The notes beneath the pieces were generated by a model that ran no database searches, was not told where the DNA came from, and was given only the letters and a program-made list of their open reading frames with translations. DNA of 5,644 nucleotides from Akkermansiaceae bacterium (GTDB taxonomy: Bacteria > Verrucomicrobiota > Verrucomicrobiia > Verrucomicrobiales > Akkermansiaceae), in assembly GCA_903909905.1 (NCBI GenBank), contig CAIVXP010000104.1:1-5644 (forward strand). Reading direction: 5' to 3'. Shown piece by piece: positions 1 to 5,644 of this stretch (positions are counted from its first letter, which is position 1; each line of letters starts with the position of its first letter). Both the position numbers and the translations under genes were made by a program.

Positions 1-1
1 G

Positions 2-967
2 CTCACGCTGCCACTCCTGCTCGCCCTGTTTCTTCGGCGAGGACGCGGTGCCGAAGCGGCGGTGACATTTCCCAACCTGTCGATCCTCATGAGCCTCGGC
101 CGACAGGTGCGCGAAACCGCCGGCGGCATTAGCCTACCCCTCGCCGCGATCGCACTGCTCTTCGCCATCCTCTCCATGGCACGCCCGGTTTGGAGAAACG
201 AATACCAAAGCCGCAGCGCCAGCGGCATCGACATCATGATCGCTCTCGATGTCTCGCTCTCAATGGACATCGATGACTTCGTCGACGAAGGCCAGCGCGC
301 AAAACGCATCGATGTCGCAAAAGCGGTGGTCGATGATTTCATCGGCCGCCGACCCGACGACCGCATGGGCCTCGTCGCCTTCGCCGGACGCCCGCGCGAT
401 GCGAGCCCGATTACTCTCGATCACAAATGGCTGCGCCGCGCGCTCAACGAACTCCGCCTCAACGACCAGTTCGAACGCGGCACAGTGAAGGAACAAGGCA
501 CCGCCATCGGATCCGCACTCGCCGCCGCCGCTTCACGACTTGATGCCCGCGACGCAAAAAGCAAAATCATCCTCCTCATCACCGATGGTGCCAGCAACTC
601 GGGAAAAATCTCACCCGTCGAAGCGGCCGAACACGCAATGACGCTCGGTGTTAAAATTTACACGATCGCAATCGGCACCAAAGAAGGCCGCGTCGACCGC
701 AGCATCATGCGGTTTCCCTACCAAGAATTCGACATCCCAACACTCAAAAAAATCGCCTCCCTCACCGGCGGCGAACACTACTGGGCACAAAACCTCAAAT
801 CGCTGCGCGAAACATTCACGACCATCAACCAACTCGAAAAAACCGAAGCCCGCAGCCTCACGATCATCGACGACCGCGAGCTGTTCCATTGGTTCATGAT
901 TCCATCGCTCATCGCAGCTCTCGTTTGCGCCGCCCGGCTTGCTTTCAATCCACCTCCCACCGCCTGA
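2..967 (+). CDS. batA: BatA-like VWA-domain membrane protein, 5' end cut by the window
   Basis: A von Willebrand factor A protein of the aerotolerance-type BatA family. The reading frame is open to the first base, so the true start lies upstream. The GTG at 62 is not the likely start, because the 20 codons before it encode a hydrophobic stretch (LPLLLALFL) followed by basic RRGRG, as in the first helix and cytoplasmic loop of BatA proteins. Numbering from base 2, a second helix lies at about 44-62 (ISLPLAAIALLFAIL). The VWA domain follows with a complete MIDAS metal site: D83-V-S85-L-S87, T167 in GTAIG, and D195 in LITDG. A final helix lies near 297-315 (WFMIPSLIAALV). The seen part is 321 residues, close to the usual length of about 330. 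The topology puts the VWA domain outside the cytoplasm, tethered at both ends. The stop at 965-967 lies 7 bases before the preferred start of the next gene, so the two are surely co-transcribed. Family assignment is firm; the molecular role of BatA is not well settled. A generic VWA annotation is the only serious alternative. Confidence 0.88.
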   Translation, partial: LTLPLLLALFLRRGRGAEAAVTFPNLSILMSLGRQVRETAGGISLPLAAIALLFAILSMARPVWRNEYQSRSASGIDIMIALDVSLSMDIDDFVDEGQRAKRIDVAKAVVDDFIGRRPDDRMGLVAFAGRPRDASPITLDHKWLRRALNELRLNDQFERGTVKEQGTAIGSALAAAASRLDARDAKSKIILLITDGASNSGKISPVEAAEHAMTLGVKIYTIAIGTKEGRVDRSIMRFPYQEFDIPTLKKIASLTGGEHYWAQNLKSLRETFTTINQLEKTEARSLTIIDDRELFHWFMIPSLIAALVCAARLAFNPPPTA

Positions 968-974
968 TCCGATC

Positions 975-2918
975 TTGAACCTCGCCCATCCAGCATGGCT
1001 CTTCGCGCTTGCACTGCCAATCATCTTAGCGGTGCTCGCAGTCGTGGTCGCACGCCTGCGTCGCTCGCAATGGCAGGCTTTCGCCGCCGATCGCTTGCGC
1101 CCGATTCTCATCAAACGCCGCAGCCCGCTTGCTCGCTGGATCTCATTTTCATTACTTTTGCTCGCCTGCATCGGTCTCGTCACCGCCCTCACACGCCCCC
1201 ACGAAAAGGCCGGCACCCGCGAGGAAAAAATCCTCAGCCGCAATGTACTCATCGCTCTCGACCTCTCTCGCAGCATGCGAGTCCAGGATGTAAAGCCTGA
1301 TCGCCTCTCCCGCGCAAAAATTGCAATCTACGAACTGCTTGAAGAACTCCCCAATGAGCGCGTCGGCATCATCGGCTTCGCCGGCAGTTCGTATGTTTAC
1401 GCACCCCTCACGGTCGACCACGCCGCCGTTCGCCAAACCGTCGAGCAGATCGATGAAAACTGGACGACCCTCGGCGGATCCAACCTCAAAGAGGCAGTCG
1501 AACTGGCCATCGACACGCTCAAGAAAACCGGACAAAAACAAAACGCGCTCGTCATCTTCAGCGATGGCGAAAAACACGACGGCTCACTCGACGACATCGC
1601 CAGCGAAGCGAAATTGGCCGGTGTCAACATCCTCGCCATCGGCATCGGCACGGAAAATGGCGACTATGTTCCCAACGCAGATTTCCCCGGCAACCGCATG
1701 ATCGATGAAAACGGTCAGCCAGTCATAAGCCGCCTGCAACCCGAGGTCCTGCGCAAACTCGCCGAAGCCACCAGCGGCAAATACACCGCCGCCGGATCAG
1801 GCGACGACATCGCATCTTTGGTGAAAAACGCGATCAAGGAACTCGACGCGTTCGAAATGGAAGGCCGCCAGCGCGATATTTCCGTTGAATGCTACCAATG
1901 GTTCTTGCTGCCGGCGATCGCGCTCCTATTTGCATCAATCATCATCGGCACTCGCTGGCGCGGTGTTGGCAAGGCCGCAGCGGCACTTGCCATATTTTTG
2001 ATGCCCGATCCTTCTCAAGCCGATGATGCGAAGGACGCGGCACGATTCCTTTCGGAAAAGAATTTCACCGCCTCTTCACAAATTTACCGCAAACTCGCCA
2101 AGGAAACTCGGTCATCAAATCTCCGCTCGCGATACCACCTCGGCGAAGGCATCGCCTCACTGCGCGGCGGCTCCTTCAAATCCGCGCGCTCGGCATTCAG
2201 CAAATCACTCGACGCCAACAATCCCGATGTCCTCGCCGAGGCCCATCTCGGCATGGCCAACACGCTGTTCCAGCTCGGCTGGCTTGAACTCGCCGGATCC
2301 GCTTACCCACAAGATCCCAAAAAAACTCCCGACATGGCGCAGTTCGATCAAATCGCCCGCAGCCGGATCAAAAAAATCGCCGACGCCGAAGAGGACGGTG
2401 AAGTGGAAAAAATCGAAGCGCTGATCACCAACTGGACGGATGCCGTCCGCCATTGTGAATCGGCCGAAGCCCAATCCCAAAACAACAACGCCGCAAAAAA
2501 CAACCGGCAGATGACGATCACCTATCTCAAGCGCCTCCGCGAGTTGCTCGAAGAGGAAAAGGAAAAGGCCCAACAAAGCTGCCCCATGCCTCAACCCGGC
2601 GGTGAAGGCGAATCAGAACCCGATGAGGGCGACGGAGATCCGGACGAAAATCAGGACGGCGACCAACAAAACAAAGACTCGAAATCACCCGGCGACAAAG
2701 GCGACAAAAAACGCGACAAGAAAGATGGCTCGGACGGCAAAGAGCCAAAGCCAAAGGAAGATAACGGCAAGGATAAGAACAAGGGTGACAAAGCCGATGA
2801 CCCGAACGAAACCCCAGAGAAACGCGCGCGCCGCATCCTTAAGGACAGCGCCGACCTCGAGAAGGGGCCGCTCACGCCGGGTCAACGCGAATTCAATCCA
2901 CCTGCCAAAGACTGGTAA
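975..2918 (+). CDS. BatB-BatC fusion: VWA membrane protein with TPR domain and charged tail
   Basis: One 647-residue ORF that carries BatB and then BatC. Start: no ATG or GTG lies before the first helix, so a non-ATG start is needed. TTG at 975 gives NLAHPAWLFAL, typical of BatB N-termini, 7 bases after the batA stop. TTG at 939 would add 12 residues and overlap batA. Neither has a clear Shine-Dalgarno. Helices lie at about 6-25 and 53-72, with a very basic loop between them. The VWA domain has MIDAS residues D96-L-S98-R-S100, S169 in GGSN (Ser in the usual Thr position) and D197 in FSDGE. A third helix spans about 309-328. Then comes a signal-peptide-like stretch (334-349, ending PSQA), where a separate BatC would begin. 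TPR-like helices follow (about 350-470), then a Lys/Glu helix (LLEEEKEKAQ), a Lys/Asp/Gly-rich low-complexity region (537-611) and a terminal ARRIL...PPAKDW motif seen in BatC-type proteins. It is likely membrane-bound with VWA and TPR domains outside the cytoplasm. Confidence 0.87.
   Translation: MNLAHPAWLFALALPIILAVLAVVVARLRRSQWQAFAADRLRPILIKRRSPLARWISFSLLLLACIGLVTALTRPHEKAGTREEKILSRNVLIALDLSRSMRVQDVKPDRLSRAKIAIYELLEELPNERVGIIGFAGSSYVYAPLTVDHAAVRQTVEQIDENWTTLGGSNLKEAVELAIDTLKKTGQKQNALVIFSDGEKHDGSLDDIASEAKLAGVNILAIGIGTENGDYVPNADFPGNRMIDENGQPVISRLQPEVLRKLAEATSGKYTAAGSGDDIASLVKNAIKELDAFEMEGRQRDISVECYQWFLLPAIALLFASIIIGTRWRGVGKAAAALAIFLMPDPSQADDAKDAARFLSEKNFTASSQIYRKLAKETRSSNLRSRYHLGEGIASLRGGSFKSARSAFSKSLDANNPDVLAEAHLGMANTLFQLGWLELAGSAYPQDPKKTPDMAQFDQIARSRIKKIADAEEDGEVEKIEALITNWTDAVRHCESAEAQSQNNNAAKNNRQMTITYLKRLRELLEEEKEKAQQSCPMPQPGGEGESEPDEGDGDPDENQDGDQQNKDSKSPGDKGDKKRDKKDGSDGKEPKPKEDNGKDKNKGDKADDPNETPEKRARRILKDSADLEKGPLTPGQREFNPPAKDW
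1950..2022 (+). other. Internal signal-peptide-like segment at the BatB/BatC junction
   Basis: After the last BatB helix come a short basic stretch (TRWRGVGK), a hydrophobic core (AAAALAIFLM) and a polar end PDPSQA before DDAKDA, followed at once by the TPR region. This is the layout of a Sec signal peptide, with Ser and Ala at the -3 and -1 positions. In genomes with separate genes, BatC begins with such a segment. An ATG for Met346-type initiation does not exist before the core, so a separate BatC start is not apparent. Confidence 0.5.
2583..2807 (+). repeat. Low-complexity Lys/Asp/Glu/Gly/Pro-rich coding stretch in the BatC part
   Basis: This purine-rich stretch encodes about 75 residues made almost only of K, D, E, G, P, N, Q and S, with imperfect short repeats such as GDKGDKKRDKKDG. 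The first part is acidic (EGESEPDEGDGDPDE) and the second mixes Lys and Asp. Such tails are usual in BatC proteins between the TPR part and the conserved C-terminal end, and are probably disordered. Because the codons are mostly AAA, AAG, GAC, GGC and GAT, the next frame is also free of stops. This explains why the batD frame stays open from 2602. Confidence 0.75.
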
Positions 2919-2922
2919 CGCC

Positions 2923-5352
2923 ATGAAAGCAATTCAATACCTCACGATTATTGCGACCGCGATCATCACGATGCTCGCCTCAAGCCCGATCGTATCCGCC
3001 GAAACAATCAGCCGCCTGTCATCGAGATTCCTCACCCGTGGCGAACAAGCGTTGTTGGAAGTTTGCGTATCGGGCGCCGTTCCCAATTCAATCCCGCAAA
3101 TTCCAAATATCCCCGGCGTGCAAATCGCCGCCACCAGCCGCGGCGCTCAAACCCGACTTCTACCCGGCCGAAGACTCGAATATATTTTTGAATTCTTGGT
3201 CACCTCTTACGAGATCGGCAACTTCACCATCCCACCCATCGAGGTCAATGCCGGCGGCATCCGATCAAAAACAGAATCACTCGAATTTTCCGTATTTAAT
3301 CCCGACGAATTGAAATGGTCGGAAGTCATGATCGGCGGACGCAGCGTGCCCTACGCCAGCGCCTTCAAGGTGATGAATAATCAACCTTACGACGGCGAAA
3401 CAATTCCGATCGAAATCAAACTCTTTGTGCCGCGCGACCTGTTTGTCGAAGACTGGGGCATTCCCGACTTCACGCGCGACGGACTCACCTGCTGGCGCTT
3501 CCAGCCGTCACAGATGCGTGGCAATGTGAACCTGCTCGGTGTGCCCTGCGTCTCGGTCGCCTACCCGAGCACACTCACCGCCACCCGCAGCGGTTCGATC
3601 GGCATCGGCCCCGCAAGCATTCGCCTCGTCACCACCCAAATGGTCCTCGATGGCTTCCCGCGACGGGTCAATCTCGAAACAAATGTCTCGGTTCCAGAAC
3701 TGCGAGTCAATGCACGCCCGCTGCCAACCAACGCGCCAGAAGGATTTGAAAATGCGGTCGGAAACTTCAACATCTCCGCCACGGTCAGCCAAACCGAAGT
3801 CACCGAAGGCGATCCGATCCCGGTCGAGATCATCGTCAGTGGCAGCGGCAATCTCGATACGGTCCGCCCACCGAAACCGATCGATCCGGACGGATGGAAA
3901 GTTTACGATGCCTCACCCGCCCAACGCGGCGACGAACGACGCGAACTCTCAGGCCAAACGGTCTTTCAGCAATTCATGCGACCACTCGAACTAAAATCCG
4001 CACTGCCAGGATTCAAGCTCGTTTACTTCGATCCAAAAAAACAAAGCTACGAAACAATCACCACCGCGCCCACGCCACTGCAAATGAAACCGGCGCCACA
4101 AAGCACCCAAGCGCCCGCACCGGGCACGCCACCACCTGCGGCCGATACGCCTGTCGAACGCATGACCGATATCCTCGGCATCATCGATTCCTCCAACACG
4201 GCTCATTCATCAGGCAAACCATTTCCAAATTGGCTGCTCCACGCGATCGCCGGATTTTTTGCCGCGATCCTCGTCATCAAGGCCATCGCCATGAGATTCC
4301 GACAACGCCATCCGCATGACCCGGCAAAAAAACAACGCCACAAGGAACTCAAAGAACTTGAGCGCATGAAAGGCGACGACCGGATTTCCTTCCTGCTCGC
4401 GGCAGGACATTTCATCGAACGCCAACTCGGCAGCCAACACACACCCGAACTCCAAGCGATCCTCGCCGAACGCGACACGGAATGCTTCAAGCCCAAACCC
4501 TCCAGTACTCCCATCGATCGCTCGCACCGCGAATCGATTCTCAAAACGCTTCGCAAAGCTGCGCTCGCATGGATCGCACTCGCGATGCTCGGCACAACTC
4601 CGCATGCGGACGCGGCCGAGAACGCCAAAACCGCCTACGACACAGCCCGCTACTCCGAAGCTGCAAAAATTTGGCTCGAATCTGCCCCCTACGAATCACT
4701 CACGCCCGATATCCTCTACAACATCGGCAACGCATGCTATCGCGGTAACTCGCCAGGCAACGCCGCACTCTATTACCGCCGCGCACTCAACCTCGATCCA
4801 CAACATGCCGAGGCTCGCCAAAACCTGCGCTTCATCGAACGAAAATACGGCTCAATCACCATCAACCGCCCAGCCTTCCAAACCACCCTCGCGCGCATTT
4901 CCATCAACACATGGAAAAACCTGCTGTGGTCGGGCCTCTGGATTTTTGCCCTCTCGCTGCTCACCATTGCCGCCACCAAACGCAGTTCGCCCACTCGCTA
5001 CTTTGCCACCGTCGGCCTGATCCTTGGACCGATGATCGTCTTCTGCGCCACACTCGCATGGCGCGCTTATCCGAAGGACGGCGAATTCGCCAAAGACCAA
5101 CAACAAGCCGTGATCATTTACGATAACGCCAAACTCCACAGCGAGGCCTCCCGCACATCGCCCGAAGTGATCGATGCCCCCCCGGGCTCACTCTGCACGA
5201 TTTTCCATCAATCGGACCGCTGGTCCTATGTTGGCTTCGCCACGAAAACCCGCGGCTGGATCCCCACCGAATCGATCGAAAAAATCGCACCTGATTCACC
5301 ACCGAAAGCGCCGGAATTCCGCAAACCGAAAGCCAACGACAAGTCGGCCTGA
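2923..5352 (+). CDS. BatD-BatE fusion: aerotolerance protein with TPR and SH3b domains
   Basis: One 809-residue ORF that joins BatD to BatE. Start: ATG at 2923, 4 bases after the batBC stop, begins a clean signal peptide (about 1-26, ending IVSA before ETISRL). The frame is open further upstream to 2602 but there overlaps the BatC tail and reads as Arg/Thr-rich nonsense. No strong Shine-Dalgarno is visible, so translational coupling is likely. Residues 27-385 form the beta-rich extracytoplasmic BatD region (oxygen-tolerance family). A Pro/Ala-rich linker (about 389-411) and a membrane helix (about 437-457, after FPNW) follow. A basic, helical cytoplasmic part (about 458-545) is like the C-terminus of BatD. 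Then comes a signal-peptide-like stretch (545-565: KTLRK before it, ADAA at its end), a TPR region (566-643, with NIGNACYRGN and ALYYRRALNLDP), two helices (about 664-683 and 693-714) and an SH3b-like domain (about 729-790, with GWIPTESI). The last three parts are the layout of BatE. BatD alone is usually near 550-600 residues and BatE near 250, which fits the sum. The function of both is inferred from family context only. Confidence 0.87.
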   Translation: MKAIQYLTIIATAIITMLASSPIVSAETISRLSSRFLTRGEQALLEVCVSGAVPNSIPQIPNIPGVQIAATSRGAQTRLLPGRRLEYIFEFLVTSYEIGNFTIPPIEVNAGGIRSKTESLEFSVFNPDELKWSEVMIGGRSVPYASAFKVMNNQPYDGETIPIEIKLFVPRDLFVEDWGIPDFTRDGLTCWRFQPSQMRGNVNLLGVPCVSVAYPSTLTATRSGSIGIGPASIRLVTTQMVLDGFPRRVNLETNVSVPELRVNARPLPTNAPEGFENAVGNFNISATVSQTEVTEGDPIPVEIIVSGSGNLDTVRPPKPIDPDGWKVYDASPAQRGDERRELSGQTVFQQFMRPLELKSALPGFKLVYFDPKKQSYETITTAPTPLQMKPAPQSTQAPAPGTPPPAADTPVERMTDILGIIDSSNTAHSSGKPFPNWLLHAIAGFFAAILVIKAIAMRFRQRHPHDPAKKQRHKELKELERMKGDDRISFLLAAGHFIERQLGSQHTPELQAILAERDTECFKPKPSSTPIDRSHRESILKTLRKAALAWIALAMLGTTPHADAAENAKTAYDTARYSEAAKIWLESAPYESLTPDILYNIGNACYRGNSPGNAALYYRRALNLDPQHAEARQNLRFIERKYGSITINRPAFQTTLARISINTWKNLLWSGLWIFALSLLTIAATKRSSPTRYFATVGLILGPMIVFCATLAWRAYPKDGEFAKDQQQAVIIYDNAKLHSEASRTSPEVIDAPPGSLCTIFHQSDRWSYVGFATKTRGWIPTESIEKIAPDSPPKAPEFRKPKANDKSA
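4537..4620 (+). other. Internal signal-peptide-like segment at the BatD/BatE junction
   Basis: Codons 539-566 of the fused protein encode a basic stretch (KTLRK), a hydrophobic core (AALAWIALAMLG) and a polar end with an Ala-X-Ala site (ADA, residues 562-564). This is the three-part layout of a Sec signal peptide, placed where a separate batE gene would start. The only nearby in-frame ATG (4585) falls inside the hydrophobic core and has no ribosome binding site, so independent translation of BatE looks unlikely. The segment is either a retained membrane helix or an internal cleavage site. Confidence 0.55.
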
Positions 5353-5360
5353 TCGATCGG

Positions 5361-5397
5361 AAAAATTCTCAAGTCGCTCAACCGAAGGCCTTGAGAA
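5361..5397 (-). terminator. Probable Rho-independent terminator of the - strand holB-like gene
   Basis: Read on the - strand, TTCTCAAG (5397-5390) pairs with CTTGAGAA (5373-5366) as an 8-base stem with a 16-base loop, followed at once by five T (5365-5361). The upstream arm lies in the last codons of the gene and the stop codon falls in the loop. The stem has only three G-C pairs, so strength is moderate. On the + strand the same hairpin is followed by ATCCCACC, with no T-run, so it does not look like a terminator for the Bat operon. Confidence 0.5.
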
Positions 5398-5644
5398 ATC
5401 CCACCTCCATCGCCAACGACTCGGAGGCGTTGGTCTCCAAGGTGCGCCTCAATTCATCCAGCGCCTCCATGCGCCTCAACAGTCGCGTCTCGCTTTCCTT
5501 TTGTGCCACCGCACGCAGGGCCTCGGCCGATGCCGGAAAATCCAATCCACCCGAACCACTCCGCAATCTCAGCAGGTCCGCCATCCACGCCATCAACACA
5601 TCGAAGAGCCGGCTCCTCACATGCTGATACTCGACCTCGACCGA
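5378..5644 (-). CDS. holB: DNA polymerase III delta' subunit-like protein, C-terminal part only
   Basis: The C-terminal 88 residues of a protein that runs off the right edge of the window. The frame is open to base 5644, so the GTG at 5620 is an internal Val and not the start. Visible features are an all-helical segment with MAWMADLLRLRSG, then LDFPASAE, then a helix RRMEALDELRRTLETN, and the ending ESLAMEVGFLKAFG. This pattern (helix, L-F-P, a run ending in LETN or similar, then LA-E--FL) is the C-terminal collar domain of the clamp-loader delta' subunit, which with delta and DnaX loads the beta sliding clamp. The ATPase-like N-terminal domains that would confirm this lie outside the window. 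The gene converges on the Bat operon with 25 bases between stops and is unrelated to it in function. A DnaX/gamma-type AAA protein is the main alternative. Confidence 0.62.
   Translation of the reverse strand, partial: SVEVEYQHVRSRLFDVLMAWMADLLRLRSGSGGLDFPASAEALRAVAQKESETRLLRRMEALDELRRTLETNASESLAMEVGFLKAFG

Noticed and set aside
62..64. GTG as the start of batA
   Set aside because: The frame stays open to the left edge and the upstream codons encode the expected first membrane helix and basic loop.
611..1276. 221-residue open frame on the - strand across the batA/batBC joint
   Set aside because: It lies opposite two strongly supported VWA genes, its translation is rich in Arg/Ala/Gly with no recognisable domain, and it is explained by GC-rich codon use on the other strand.
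506..2301. Three similar GGATCC-containing sites (near 509, 1475 and 2293) as possible repeats
   Set aside because: They are isolated six-base matches within Gly/Ser or Ile/Gly/Ser codons and the flanks are not alike.
2706..2711. A6 run as a programmed frameshift site joining batBC to batDE
   Set aside because: A -1 slip does not lead into the batD frame; a +1 or -2 shift is needed, no stimulatory structure is evident, and batD has its own good start.
2602..2922. N-terminal extension of batD to 2602
   Set aside because: The added residues are Arg/Thr/Lys-rich shadow of the BatC tail and would bury the clear signal peptide that begins at ATG 2923.
5618..5620. GTG as the start of the - strand gene
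   Set aside because: The frame continues to the window edge with helical, charged sequence, and the visible part matches only the C-terminal domain of a much longer protein family.
1..5644. tRNA, rRNA, CRISPR array, insertion sequence or defence system
   Set aside because: No cloverleaf, regularly spaced repeats, transposase-like ORF or terminal inverted repeats were seen. The window is almost entirely filled by the four genes described.

Overview
The window carries the distal part of a Bat (Bacteroides aerotolerance-type) operon on the + strand. It ends in a tail-to-tail junction with the 3' end of a gene on the - strand that looks like holB (DNA polymerase III delta' subunit). Base composition is fairly GC-rich by eye (high fifties percent) and Shine-Dalgarno signals are weak. 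Two fused Bat proteins, a BatC-type tail ending in PPAKDW and the holB-like neighbour suggest a Verrucomicrobiota or Planctomycetota bacterium. This assignment is inferred from gene style and is not proven by any marker gene.

Layout. Positions 2-967: batA, a membrane-anchored VWA protein whose first residues lie before the window. Positions about 975-2918: a single ORF joining BatB (VWA, MIDAS motif, membrane helices) to BatC (TPR region and a long Lys/Asp/Gly-rich tail). Positions 2923-5352: a second single ORF joining BatD (signal peptide, large extracytoplasmic beta-rich region, one membrane helix) to BatE (TPR, two membrane helices, C-terminal SH3b-like domain). Positions 5644-5378, - strand: the C-terminal 88 residues of the DnaX-partner-like delta' protein. 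Only 25 bases separate the convergent stops, and a hairpin plus T-run there fits a terminator for the - strand gene. No gap without a gene exceeds 25 bases.

How it fits together. In known systems MoxR AAA+ ATPase, DUF58 and BatA-E genes are clustered. The Bat proteins are thought to form an inner-membrane/periplasmic VWA-TPR complex linked to stress tolerance and envelope function, but the mechanism is unsettled. moxR and the DUF58 gene would be expected upstream of this window. The main point of interest is that five classical proteins are encoded as three polypeptides. At both fusion junctions a signal-peptide-like hydrophobic stretch is kept inside the chain. By the positive-inside rule this preserves the topology of the separate proteins, with VWA, TPR and SH3b domains all outside the cytoplasm, and it raises the possibility of cleavage by signal peptidase into separate subunits.
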